64,000 nucleotides of DNA from JBDRFZ01 sp043818395 (GTDB lineage Bacteria; Patescibacteriota; Patescibacteriia; 2-12-FULL-60-25), in the NCBI GenBank assembly GCA_043818395.1, contig JBDRFZ010000026.1, positions 1 to 64,000 on the forward strand, written 5' to 3'. The notes under the pieces were generated by a model. It saw only the letters and a program-made list of their open reading frames with translations, ran no database searches and was not told the DNA's origin. Position 1 is the stretch's first letter; the number at the start of each line of letters is the position of its first letter. The translations under genes and the position numbers were made by a program. This document shows positions 53,039 through 61,536 of this stretch, one piece after another.

Positions 53039-54409
53039 CTATATCCACAGCATCTCTGGAATCCAGTTCGCTCTCTTGGCGTAATGACAGATTGCGAGAG
53101 CGTCAGCGCGGTCAGGCGAACGTAGACCTCGTTTCTTCGCGTCATCCTTCGACTCGATTTTGATTTGGCCTTTCGAGGTCATCGCGTATTTGATGGATGC
53201 GAGTTGGTTGATGAGCACTGGGTCGTTTGGAATGGAGATGAGGCTCTTTTCGAAATCCTCGCGTAAGCACCAGAATATTTCAGCCTTGAGATTGGCGAAG
53301 CGTTCCGAATCTTCCGCAGACGAACCGAAATTCACGGGTACGACGGACATCCCCTGCTCGCGCAGCATGTCGGTAACCCCTCCGCCGACACCCGTGTCGT
53401 CGACCGCCACGAATTCCGCGCCTGAATCCTTGGCCGCAAGTACGAGCCGGCCGGCCGTCTCATTCGTTGCACGCTTGTTGACGTGCTCGACCAGCTCATA
53501 TGTGTTGCCAAGGGACTTGAAAATAACCGTTTCATCCTCGCCAAAACGTGCAACGTCGCAGCCGATACTCTTACGCTCGTCTCCCGCGACTTCTGCATGC
53601 ACCGCACGCTCGACCCATGAAAGCGGAATAAGCGTGTCGGATCCTTCGACTGGGAATTGTCCCAGCACCTTCGCTTGGAATAGCGGGCTACTCTCGCCCC
53701 ATTCCGCTTTACGTTCTTCGACCCACTCGGACGAAACGGCACCGGGTATAACGATCTCGCCCGTCGTGACGTTGGGATGTTCGAGGCAAGAGATTTCAAT
53801 CTTGTGCCAAATTGGACTTTTGAACGTCTCATAAAACGGACCGGATGGACTCGCGGGGTTTCCAATCGCCACAATGCGGTTGTTTGCCCCCGTGGCGAGC
53901 GATGTCGCGCCTGTCCACGTTTCCGGCGGTACGCCCGCAGCTTCGTCGAGAATGACCAATAAATTGGGCGAATGAAACCCTTGGAGTTTCGTTGAACCGA
54001 AATCCCGCTGATCGACTCCTTCGCGCGTGGATATGCCTAGCGCAAAACAGTCCTCTGAAACTTTCCACTGCGTGTTGAGCAGTTCCCCTCCAAGCGGTAT
54101 GCGGGACGAACGATAGGCTGCAGCGATTTCGCCCCAGAGCACCTTCTCGACCTGCGTCCACGTCGGTGCGGTCGTAACCACCTTGGACGGCTTGAACACG
54201 GTCAAAAACCAAATAGCGAGCCTCGCCATAAGCCACGATTTCCCGACGCCGTGTCCAGATCGTACGGTGACGCGCTTATGGCCGACAACGGATTCTGCGA
54301 CCTCAATCTGTTTCTCCCAAAGCACGGCTTCAGGCCAACAGAGCTTCACGAATCCGACGGGGTCGCGCTGGAGCCTAAGCAGGATTCCTTCTGTTCGCCG
54401 ACTTGCCAT
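53039..54409 (-). CDS. terL: Terminase large subunit
   Basis: 456 residues. ATPase domain: Walker A-like RSGHGVGKSW, Walker B NLLVILDEAAG. Nuclease domain (RNase H fold): GCDVARFGEDETV, FVAVDDTGVGGGV and the last Asp in SPDRADALAI. It packages DNA through the portal. It overlaps the upstream small subunit-like gene by 35 bp. Confidence 0.93.
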   Translation of the reverse strand: MASRRTEGILLRLQRDPVGFVKLCWPEAVLWEKQIEVAESVVGHKRVTVRSGHGVGKSWLMARLAIWFLTVFKPSKVVTTAPTWTQVEKVLWGEIAAAYRSSRIPLGGELLNTQWKVSEDCFALGISTREGVDQRDFGSTKLQGFHSPNLLVILDEAAGVPPETWTGATSLATGANNRIVAIGNPASPSGPFYETFKSPIWHKIEISCLEHPNVTTGEIVIPGAVSSEWVEERKAEWGESSPLFQAKVLGQFPVEGSDTLIPLSWVERAVHAEVAGDERKSIGCDVARFGEDETVIFKSLGNTYELVEHVNKRATNETAGRLVLAAKDSGAEFVAVDDTGVGGGVTDMLREQGMSVVPVNFGSSAEDSERFANLKAEIFWCLREDFEKSLISIPNDPVLINQLASIKYAMTSKGQIKIESKDDAKKRGLRSPDRADALAICHYAKRANWIPEMLWI

Positions 54410-54752
54410 AGAGCGAGTAGATGAAGTCCTGCAAATTATCGATACTCAAGCCTCCGGACATTTCGACGGATGTCAGTGCCTTGCCGGCCGATTGATCAAG
54501 CAAGTATTTGACCATGTCTGCATTCGGCATCTCCTCGTACACCTTGGATTTTTTACCGTTCTCGCCGGGAACGTAAACCACGATGCCTTTAGCCAAATCC
54601 AAAGCGGCATCCATGAGCGGTTGGAATTCCAGTTCAATTCGATCGAGCATTTTCTGCCGCATCTCAATCCGTTTGATGGTTTCGGGATTCAAAGTACCGA
54701 GCGGTCTCCCGCCCAACTTCCCGTTCTCCTTGCTGGATTTCGATTTCGGCAT
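54375..54752 (-). CDS. Terminase small subunit-like protein
   Basis: 125 residues. The N-terminus is basic and low-complexity (KSKSSKENGKLGGRPLGT), and a helical core follows. Such 'GRPxG' starts are frequent in small terminases. Assignment rests on position and size. Overlaps the large subunit gene. Confidence 0.6.
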   Translation of the reverse strand: MPKSKSSKENGKLGGRPLGTLNPETIKRIEMRQKMLDRIELEFQPLMDAALDLAKGIVVYVPGENGKKSKVYEEMPNADMVKYLLDQSAGKALTSVEMSGGLSIDNLQDFIYSLYGKSANRRNPA

Positions 54753-54768
54753 ACGAAAACCTAAAAAC

Positions 54769-56001
54769 CTAAAACTTGGCTAACTTAACAGCACTCCGTC
54801 CAGTGAATTTTTCCCATCTGTCGACGATAACGTCGCAATACGCCGGATCCATCTCGATCATGAAACACCGCCGTCCGACCTGTTCGGCGGCGATGAGCGT
54901 GGAACCCGAACCTCCAAAGCAATCCAGTACGATTCCATCCCGTGGTGCGCTGTTCACGATCGCTTTGGCACAGAGCCGGACCGGCTTCATAGTCGGATGC
55001 TCTGGCGACTTGGTCGGCCTGTCGAAAAACCAAACATCGCCTTGTTTTCGTCCGCCGTACCATGCGTGTTGCGTCCATCCGTACAGGATCGGCAACGCTT
55101 CGGCATCTGCGTTCGAATCATCGAGCCTGGATGCATCTTGTTCGGATAACCCGTGCATGATTGGCTCGGATTGGTGCTGGTAATCTGAACCGCCTAGCGT
55201 GAATCTCTGCTTCGCCCAGACGATATATCCCTGCCAATGGCCACCAGCATCCGTGAACGCCTGCCAGAGCGAATGCAGTTCGCCGTATGACATGCAGATG
55301 TAAAACGCGCCCGTAACATTGGCGACGAGATTGGCCATGACGCGTCGCAGGAAAGCGACGAACTCGTCTCGAGGCATCTCGTCATTGGCAATTTTCTTCC
55401 TGCGCTTACCGGAACCGCCGATGTAGCCCATGTTGTATGGCGGATCAGTAAAACACATGCTTGCTTTCGCACCTTCAAGTAAATGGACAAAGCAATCAGG
55501 ATTTGTCGAATCCCCGCACAAAATCCTATGAACACCAAGTTGATACAGGTCGCCTGTCTTGGTTTTGGGGTTCTCTGGAACAATCGGATCGTAATCATCC
55601 TCGACCGGCTCCTTGGTGAGACGATTCAGGGCTTCGGTGATTTCGTCTTCGTCGAAACCGGACAACCTTCGGGACTCGGCATCCATCTCGTCCAACAGCT
55701 TAGCGAGCATGTCCATGTCCCATTCGCCGGAAATGCGGTTAAGAGCAAGGTTCAATGCCTTCTCCCGATCCTTCGGGATGTCGACGCGGATGCAGGGTAC
55801 TTCGGCTATACCGAGGCGTTCTGCTGCCTTGATGCGTTGATGCCCACCGATGACTGTACCGTCGACGTTCACGATGATCGGATCCACAAAACCGAACGTA
55901 CGAATGGATTCCGCGAGTTTCGTGAGTTCTCGTTCGCTGATGGAACGTGGATTGTATTCGGCCGGCTTAAGCGTGGTGATTTTTACTTGTTCGTATTGCA
56001 T
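54769..56001 (-). CDS. ParB-domain DNA methyltransferase (beta class, N6-A/N4-C)
   Basis: 410 residues from the ATG at 56001. An N-terminal ParB/Srx-like domain (LKPAEYNPRSISERELTKLAESIRTFG...VIGGHQRIKAAERLG) is followed by an N6_N4_Mtase domain. Motif IV (FTDPPYNMGY) precedes motif I (DCFGGSGSTLIAAE), the beta order. No partner restriction gene is seen, so probably an orphan phage methylase protecting DNA or marking it. It overlaps the C5 methylase gene by 19 bp. Confidence 0.9.
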   Translation of the reverse strand: MQYEQVKITTLKPAEYNPRSISERELTKLAESIRTFGFVDPIIVNVDGTVIGGHQRIKAAERLGIAEVPCIRVDIPKDREKALNLALNRISGEWDMDMLAKLLDEMDAESRRLSGFDEDEITEALNRLTKEPVEDDYDPIVPENPKTKTGDLYQLGVHRILCGDSTNPDCFVHLLEGAKASMCFTDPPYNMGYIGGSGKRRKKIANDEMPRDEFVAFLRRVMANLVANVTGAFYICMSYGELHSLWQAFTDAGGHWQGYIVWAKQRFTLGGSDYQHQSEPIMHGLSEQDASRLDDSNADAEALPILYGWTQHAWYGGRKQGDVWFFDRPTKSPEHPTMKPVRLCAKAIVNSAPRDGIVLDCFGGSGSTLIAAEQVGRRCFMIEMDPAYCDVIVDRWEKFTGRSAVKLAKF

Positions 56002-57056
56002 AGAATTGTTCTTGCGACTTGTTCGACTACTCGGCTTACGACCCCATTCCCGCACATCTTGTATCGCTGGGTGTCGCTCATTTCGACTTCATTCCCCTTC
56101 TCGTCGATGCCCCATCTGGTCCACTCGTCTGGCCATGACATGAGGCGTTCGCATTCGAGCGGAGTGAGGCGCCTGACTCGGATGCCATCCGTGATGCCGG
56201 AAACCTCGGCGGTTCGGTGGCTGTATCCCTTGGCGTATCTGGCTTGGATGGTTCTTGCCGCGTTCGTGATCTTCGGATTTTTTGTGCTTAGATCAATGAA
56301 GGCGATTCCTCCGGTATTGGCTCCATCAATCGTGAATGCGTAATCGCCCTCGATCTTCTTCTGGTTGCGGTTCAGGTATTTGAGAGGGCAACGGACGGCG
56401 TAGCAGCCAGTCTTCGCGCCTATTCCTCCGCCGTTTGCTTTCAATGTTCTTGCAACGCCGTGTTCTGAGTAGACTCGCTCTGCTTGAGCGACCCGAGACG
56501 TGATTTCGCTAAGATCCGCTTGAGCACCTTGCGGCTCAAAAAATATTTCTCGTGCACGCTCGCCTCGAGTACCGATGATAAAGACGCGTTCGCGGTTTTG
56601 AGGGACGCCGAAATCCCTTGCATTGAGAATCTGCCATGAGAGAGCGTAGCCCTCTTCGGCCAACGAATTGAGAATGACGGCGAAGTCGCGTCCGCCATTC
56701 GATGACAGAGCTCCTTTAACGTTTTCCCAGATGAAATGGCGTGGTTTTTTTTCGTGCAAAGCTCGGACGTATTCCGCGAACAGACTTGAGCGTGAACCTT
56801 CGAGTCCTGCTCGCTTTCCAGCGACGGACAGGTCCTGGCATGGACTGCCTCCGACAAGAAGGTCAAAGTCGGGTACGTCTTTCCAGTTGATTGCTTGGAT
56901 ATCTCCATAGTTTTTGATTGTAGGGAATCTGCGTTTGAGCACGGCTGACGCGTATTTATCGATCTCGCTCATGCCGACGCATCGAGAGCGGGATATACCC
57001 GCAGACATACCGAGTTCGAATCCGCCGACTCCAGTAAACAGGGAAAAATACTTCAT
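55983..57056 (-). CDS. DNA cytosine-5 methyltransferase
   Basis: 357 residues. All key motifs are present: SLFTGVGGFELG (I), GGSPCQDLSVAG (IV, catalytic Cys), ENVKGAL (VI), QNRERVFIIGTR (VIII) and CGNGVVSRVVEQVA (X). The target-recognition region lies at about 190-270. Forms m5C. No cognate endonuclease next to it except a VRR-NUC protein, which is not a typical partner. Overlaps that gene by 4 bp. Confidence 0.92.
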   Translation of the reverse strand: MKYFSLFTGVGGFELGMSAGISRSRCVGMSEIDKYASAVLKRRFPTIKNYGDIQAINWKDVPDFDLLVGGSPCQDLSVAGKRAGLEGSRSSLFAEYVRALHEKKPRHFIWENVKGALSSNGGRDFAVILNSLAEEGYALSWQILNARDFGVPQNRERVFIIGTRGERAREIFFEPQGAQADLSEITSRVAQAERVYSEHGVARTLKANGGGIGAKTGCYAVRCPLKYLNRNQKKIEGDYAFTIDGANTGGIAFIDLSTKNPKITNAARTIQARYAKGYSHRTAEVSGITDGIRVRRLTPLECERLMSWPDEWTRWGIDEKGNEVEMSDTQRYKMCGNGVVSRVVEQVARTILCNTNK

Positions 57057-57382
57057 ACGGCTTTAATGCCGATAGCATCGGCAACGTTTTCCCATGAACG
57101 CGCGAGCACGTAAGTTCCGCCTGCTGACTCGATGCGTTTCTGCCAAAGTTTCTGCTCGTCGCGTTGACGTCCTTCCAGTGACTTGACTTCGATACCGATA
57201 AACCGTCCGTTGATGACGCAGACGATGTCGGGCATACCCACGTTGAAAGCGTCAGACTTTCGAAAGCCGATGATTGCCTTCCCCTTCCTGATCGGGATGG
57301 GAGCTGGCTGGCAACGGAATGCGAGAATGTTCCGGTAGCGAAGGTTCGCGAGTATGGCGTATTGGATGTCTGATTCCCTCAT
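57053..57382 (-). CDS. VRR-NUC domain nuclease
   Basis: 109 residues from the ATG at 57382 (57394 also possible). MRESDIQYAILANLRYRNILAFR is followed by the PD-(D/E)XK core GMPDIVCVINGRFIGIEVKSLEGRQRDEQKLWQKRIESAGGTYV. Stand-alone VRR-NUC proteins are common in phages and probably act as structure-specific or Holliday-junction nucleases. Confidence 0.88.
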   Translation of the reverse strand: MRESDIQYAILANLRYRNILAFRCQPAPIPIRKGKAIIGFRKSDAFNVGMPDIVCVINGRFIGIEVKSLEGRQRDEQKLWQKRIESAGGTYVLARSWENVADAIGIKAV

Positions 57383-57422
57383 GCGTACAAGCATAGGCGC
57401 GCGAAGGCTTGAAAATGTGCAC

Positions 57423-57821
57423 TTATCCACGTTTTCCGACTGTTGGAGCGAAAAGCGGTGGCGGTTTGTCGATGTGCACGATGATAGTCTTCGGAATTTC
57501 GTGTCCACGTTCTACAAGATCGGATACCCGTCCTGCGAGCCGATCCGCCGTACACAACCATCGATCCGCAGAGAGCTCGAGCTCCTGTTCTTTGCAGGAA
57601 AGGTATCGTTCGTACGCTTCGTTCAATGAGCAGATCAAGCTTTCTTCTTTGCTTGGGATGTCCTCGACCTGCCAGATCCGCCTCTCTGCCCACTTCGCAA
57701 GTTCGGCCATCGAGACATGAATGGATCCGCGCCTTCGCCGGAGCAGATATGCATGGCCGTCCGAACCCATGATGAGAATGGAAAGCGCGTCGACCTTGAG
57801 TAAGTTGCGTTGAGCTATCAT
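57423..57821 (-). CDS. Phage protein, unknown
   Basis: 132 residues, helical; not recognised. Contains a basic stretch YLLRRRRGS and two Cys. Lies in the early/middle operon 3 bp after a 58-residue gene. Confidence 0.55.
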   Translation of the reverse strand: MIAQRNLLKVDALSILIMGSDGHAYLLRRRRGSIHVSMAELAKWAERRIWQVEDIPSKEESLICSLNEAYERYLSCKEQELELSADRWLCTADRLAGRVSDLVERGHEIPKTIIVHIDKPPPLFAPTVGKRG

Positions 57822-57824
57822 GGT

Positions 57825-58001
57825 TCATGTTTTTGGAGGTTCGAATTTCGGGATCTTCCGGACCGGTACGAGCCTGACCTCCCATAGCCCGTACCTCTGT
57901 TCAACCATGACGGATTCGAACGTCCGGTGGTTCGCTTTTTCTGCGAACTTGTCCGCCTGTTCCTTTCCATGGAAACGCGCGACGATTTCTTTCTTCTGCA
58001 T
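57825..58001 (-). CDS. 58-residue phage protein, unknown
   Basis: Starts at the ATG at 58001 (MQKKEIVARFHGKEQADKFA). A longer upstream frame overlaps another gene and is not needed. Beta-alpha-beta look (VARFHGKEQADKFAEKA...YGLWEVRLVPV). Unknown role. Confidence 0.5.
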   Translation of the reverse strand: MQKKEIVARFHGKEQADKFAEKANHRTFESVMVEQRYGLWEVRLVPVRKIPKFEPPKT

Positions 58002-58020
58002 AAATTGTGAAACCGCCTTT

Positions 58021-58233
58021 TTAATCAAGAAGCCGCTGGAAGCGGGAAATGATTCTGTCCATGCGATCTGCGTACCATTCCTCGAATGAGGCTTTCGATC
58101 CTGAGCGTTCCCAAAGTCGGTACAGCGTCGATCGCAGGCGTTGACTTTGCGTTGGCGGATGATATTCGTCGCGCTTGCATGACAGCTCGAGAAAACGTCC
58201 AACAGGGAGTGCGTCAGGATGGTTTCGGCGCAT
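58021..58233 (-). CDS. 70-residue phage protein, unknown
   Basis: Helical and basic, ending WYADRMDRIISRFQRLLD. Overlaps the upstream gene by 20 bp. Not recognised. Confidence 0.5.
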   Translation of the reverse strand: MRRNHPDALPVGRFLELSCKRDEYHPPTQSQRLRSTLYRLWERSGSKASFEEWYADRMDRIISRFQRLLD

Positions 58234-58699
58234 ATGATTCGGGTAGCAATGCGGCCATAGGTTTGAACCCTCCGGAAAGCCGGAGCGGTTCAGGTTTTGT
58301 GGCTAGCATTTTTTCGAGACGTTCACCTGATGTAAGTGCTTTATACTCGCGTTCGAATTCTTCAATTGTCGGCACGCAATCTCGCGCGACTTCTGGGTAG
58401 TAAGCTGGATCTAGGCGAACGGTATGCAGGCCGCGTTCATCCGTGAGCGAGTCCGCATCAACCCATTCACCAAACTGTCTGATTACGCGCGTGCCGTCAT
58501 GCAGGATGCCGTGCGTTTGATTTTCACGGTTCTCGATTTCTTTTTTCGCTTCCTCGGGGAATGCATCCGCAACGGATTTGAGGTTCACGAATACGCCAGA
58601 ATTCTTGCAGGCGACATTACCCTTGCGCATCAGCTCGGCATATTCGTTTTGCGTCAGGACATGCCGGTCATCGTTGATCATTTTAACGATGAAGTTCAT
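58214..58699 (-). CDS. Phage protein, unknown (161 aa)
   Basis: 161 residues, mixed alpha/beta, contains RTVRL-like and YYPEV segments. No catalytic motif found. It overlaps the replication gene by 4 bp (ATGA) and is probably co-translated. Confidence 0.6.
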   Translation of the reverse strand: MNFIVKMINDDRHVLTQNEYAELMRKGNVACKNSGVFVNLKSVADAFPEEAKKEIENRENQTHGILHDGTRVIRQFGEWVDADSLTDERGLHTVRLDPAYYPEVARDCVPTIEEFEREYKALTSGERLEKMLATKPEPLRLSGGFKPMAALLPESYAPKPS

Positions 58700-59475
58700 A
58701 CGATATTTGCTCCTTTCGACATTCCTAGTGCCTCAAACTTTCCTGCTTTTTCCAGCCAACCGGAGAGACGGCGATAGACCTCGAACGTCGGTTCAAGCTC
58801 CCAGCGCTGCTTGGTTCCAAAGCTGTTTCGTTCGGTCCAGTAGCTCACGAATTTACGTATCTCCGCCCGTAGTGGATCGAGCGGTAATGACTTGAATTCT
58901 GCGATCTGTGTGACAAGTGATTCCTGTTGAACCGGATCCCGAAAGAAATTTGTTGCTGTTTGAATGGGGGCGTCAGCGTGAGGGGGTATCCAATCGCGCT
59001 CACTCTCCGAATCCGGCTCTTGTTCAAAATCAGAATCCGAATCCGGCTCTAATGTGGATGTCCCTTCCATATCCCCTGCATGACCCTTGGAAGGGGTATC
59101 GGTTTTTATCTTGATTGACGTAATTTCTTCGATACGGGCGATGATTTCTTTCGGGATGGACTTCTTTTCGTTTGCGATCCCGATTATCACTTTGGAATTG
59201 CCTCTGGCGAATTGATGACGCTCGAAATTTCGTATGAACACCCAACCATCTATGTAGTAGATTTTCCCGTTGAGGCGTTCAATGATTTGTACGATATGTT
59301 TCTCGCGTACCCCTGTTTCGAAAGCGATCGTTCGGAGCGGCAGCTCGTAGATGCCGCAGATGCTCGTGTGCTCGTTCGTAAGGAAATACAAGAACAGATA
59401 CCTTTCGAAAGGCGCAAGCGCGGCAATGAAGCTATCGCTCCAAAATCGCGTGTTGATGAATCGTTGTTTTGCCAT
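58696..59475 (-). CDS. Phage replication protein, winged-helix N-terminus
   Basis: 259 residues. The N-terminal ~110 residues resemble phage replication initiators of the DnaD/O type: FINTRFWSDSFIAALAPFERYLFLYFLTNEHTSICGIYELPLRTIAFETG. A central acidic low-complexity linker (PDSDSDFEQEPDSESE) joins a C-terminal domain with LEPTFEVYRRLSGWLEKAG. It probably recruits the host helicase, as no phage helicase is seen nearby. Confidence 0.75.
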   Translation of the reverse strand: MAKQRFINTRFWSDSFIAALAPFERYLFLYFLTNEHTSICGIYELPLRTIAFETGVREKHIVQIIERLNGKIYYIDGWVFIRNFERHQFARGNSKVIIGIANEKKSIPKEIIARIEEITSIKIKTDTPSKGHAGDMEGTSTLEPDSDSDFEQEPDSESERDWIPPHADAPIQTATNFFRDPVQQESLVTQIAEFKSLPLDPLRAEIRKFVSYWTERNSFGTKQRWELEPTFEVYRRLSGWLEKAGKFEALGMSKGANIV

Positions 59476-59502
59476 ATGTCCTCCGTGCGGCTACGTGCCG
59501 GG

Positions 59503-59802
59503 TTATGCGTGCCCGACACGTAGCTCGCGCGCGTCATCATCTAGGATCGATAGATCGCGGATTTCCTTCTCACGTTGGCGTGATACGGCACGCACCACGT
59601 CTTCGAACGCCACGCGTGCAGTATCGTCTAGCTCGCGTACGCGCATCCGTTCGACCACGTTCAATACCCAGTCGAGTGAACGGATCTGTCCGACCTTTCG
59701 TTTCTGCATGAGCGAGACGTTTCTCGCCTGCTCATCCCTGCCCACGCGGCGGAACGGCGCCGCGTGGGTTGCGCGTTGTGCCTCCTGCATAACGCGGATC
59801 AA
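59503..59802 (-). CDS. Small phage protein, unknown (99 aa)
   Basis: Arg-rich, mostly helical; overlaps the upstream gene by 4 bp (ATGA). A Met at residue 5 is an alternative start. Not recognised. Confidence 0.55.
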   Translation of the reverse strand: MIRVMQEAQRATHAAPFRRVGRDEQARNVSLMQKRKVGQIRSLDWVLNVVERMRVRELDDTARVAFEDVVRAVSRQREKEIRDLSILDDDARELRVGHA

Positions 59803-60044
59803 AACGGGATGTCGTCCAAGTTGACCTCGTCGGTCGCAGTGGACGTTTGATCGGCCGGTGCATGTTGTTCCCGCCGTTCCTCGGAAACGATGATTTGATA
59901 GTCCGGCTGATTCTCCTTTTCTTTTCGGTCGTTCTTAAAAACCGCGATGCGGATATCGCCACGCAAGTCTTCAATCACGCCGGAAAAGTATTTCTTCCCG
60001 TCTTTTGTTTCCTTGAGCCATAAGGCTCCGATTTTTCGTGACAT
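59799..60044 (-). CDS. Small OB-like protein with SSB-type acidic tail (DUF736-like)
   Basis: 81 residues. SRKIGALWLKETKDGKKYFSGVIED...RIAVFKNDRK resembles DUF736-type small beta proteins. The C-terminus DEVNLDDIPF copies the acidic-hydrophobic tip of bacterial single-strand binding proteins, which docks SSB partners. It may be the phage's SSB in the recombination module. Confidence 0.6.
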   Translation of the reverse strand: MSRKIGALWLKETKDGKKYFSGVIEDLRGDIRIAVFKNDRKEKENQPDYQIIVSEERREQHAPADQTSTATDEVNLDDIPF

Positions 60045-60055
60045 AGATTTTGTGA

Positions 60056-60298
60056 TTAGTCGTCCTTCGCCTTGCGGAGTAAAGACGCGATCTCCTCATA
60101 GACGCTCACCGCGAATAACGATTTGTGAGCCTGCTCCTCGGGATCGTAGACGCTCTTCAAACGGTGGCCGCCCTGCATACGGGCGCTCCACGTCTCGGCG
60201 TCTTCTTTGAATTCCCAAACGCTCGCATCTACGTCCTTGATAAGGCGCTCGTAGATTTCAATGCGAATCTTTTTTAGCGTATCCATGGATGCCTTCAT
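60056..60298 (-). CDS. Small phage protein, unknown (80 aa)
   Basis: Helical, contains DASVWEFKEDAETWSARMQGGHRLKSVYD. 4-bp overlap with the upstream gene. Not recognised. Confidence 0.55.
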   Translation of the reverse strand: MKASMDTLKKIRIEIYERLIKDVDASVWEFKEDAETWSARMQGGHRLKSVYDPEEQAHKSLFAVSVYEEIASLLRKAKDD

Positions 60299-60483
60299 AC
60301 GTTTTCGTCCTCCTTTCCCTTTATGTATTCGGCCTTGAGAGTTGAATAATGTTTGTGAATCTCGAGCACAGCTTTCCGATCCAGACCGGACAGGCGGCTG
60401 ACAGCTACGATGTCGAACATGTTCGTCACGCCTGAACGACGCACGTCCTCATATGCCCAGAATTCTTCTTTGGTGATAGGCAT
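60295..60483 (-). CDS. Small phage protein, unknown (62 aa)
   Basis: Helix-turn-helix-like spacing (MFDIVAVSRLSGLDRKAVLEIHKHY) suggests a DNA-binding or regulatory role, without proof. Sits in the early operon. Confidence 0.5.
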   Translation of the reverse strand: MPITKEEFWAYEDVRRSGVTNMFDIVAVSRLSGLDRKAVLEIHKHYSTLKAEYIKGKEDENV

Positions 60484-60487
60484 ATGA

Positions 60488-60751
60488 TTAGAACGATTCC
60501 TCGGCGAACGCTTCGGAATCTGTGTCCTCGAGTTCGACGGTGAGTGAATCCTTGGCGTGCTCGATAGCCTTTTTCCATTCGAGCACGGCTTTGGTCGCGC
60601 TGAATGTCGCTTCCTGATTTTCCTGATGCGCGAGATATGAACTCATTTCCTGCATAAGCGCGGCATGAAACATCTCTCCGGACTTTGCAGCCTTGAGCGA
60701 TGCGTCATGTGCCTTGGCCTGAAGCTGGTCAAACGTGTAAAAGTTTTCCAT
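60488..60751 (-). CDS. Small acidic phage protein, unknown (87 aa)
   Basis: Helical with an acidic tail (DTDSEAFAEESF). Starts 1 bp after the exonuclease stop. Could be a partner of the recombination proteins; not recognised. Confidence 0.55.
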   Translation of the reverse strand: MENFYTFDQLQAKAHDASLKAAKSGEMFHAALMQEMSSYLAHQENQEATFSATKAVLEWKKAIEHAKDSLTVELEDTDSEAFAEESF

Positions 60752-60752
60752 A

Positions 60753-61532
60753 TCAGGCTTTGGCTAATTCGCGCTCGCGTTTCTTGAGCGCAAGGCACGC
60801 GAGGAAGGCTGAGGAATCCTTCGTGAGTTCGTCCTCGGTAAGCGGGTGCGGGTTGCAAACGCCCGTCTCCTTGTCGAAATGCAGGATCATGGCTCCGTCG
60901 AGCGACTTGCCATATTCCTCTTCAAACGCGAGACCGTATGCGGCGACTTGGTAGCGCATCTCCGTGTAAACGCCCTTCGACGTTTTATAGTCGATAAGCG
61001 TGCGCTTGCCGTTCACGTTCGCCACGGCGTCGACCAGTCCGGCGAAACCGTAGGTTGGCGAATAGACAAGCTTTTCGGCGTACAGGAATTGCACGTCGTT
61101 TTCCACAAACCAATTCAGGAACGCGTTGATCCCCGCGCGGACTCGTTCGTCGGCGTCTTCTGGAATCTGCGGCACTTCCTGTTTATGAATCACGGCCACG
61201 GCAAACGCCTCGGCGTAGGCGTGAACCATGCCGCCGATGGATGCGGCTTCTTCCTTTTTGAGCTGGTGCTGGCGAACGGCTTCCTCGATAACCGGAATGA
61301 TTTCCTCGGCGGAAAACGGACCGGTGTTGGCTTCGAGAAAAGCGCGGATGTGTTTTTCAGCCAGACCGACCGCCCATGGAATGAGCACGCGCGACTTGTC
61401 GATGATTCCGGTGCAACTGGTGACTGACGGCAGATATTCCTTCGACCCCTCGAGTCGATACCGATGGGAGTCCGGCAGGAATTCAAGCGATACGCTTCCT
61501 TCGTACAGCTTCTCGATGATTTTTTCAGTCAT
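60753..61532 (-). CDS. PD-(D/E)XK phage exonuclease
   Basis: 259 residues from the ATG at 61532. Nuclease core: GFAGLVDAVANVNGKRTLIDYKTSKGVYTEMRYQVAAYGLAFEE, i.e. the D...(E/D)xK plus QxxxY pattern of RecB/Cas4-like exonucleases. N-terminal part LEFLPDSHRYRLEGSKEYLPSVTSCT is typical of phage members. It probably resects DNA ends for the adjacent annealing ATPase. Confidence 0.85.
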   Translation of the reverse strand: MTEKIIEKLYEGSVSLEFLPDSHRYRLEGSKEYLPSVTSCTGIIDKSRVLIPWAVGLAEKHIRAFLEANTGPFSAEEIIPVIEEAVRQHQLKKEEAASIGGMVHAYAEAFAVAVIHKQEVPQIPEDADERVRAGINAFLNWFVENDVQFLYAEKLVYSPTYGFAGLVDAVANVNGKRTLIDYKTSKGVYTEMRYQVAAYGLAFEEEYGKSLDGAMILHFDKETGVCNPHPLTEDELTKDSSAFLACLALKKRERELAKA

Positions 61533-61536
61533 ATGG

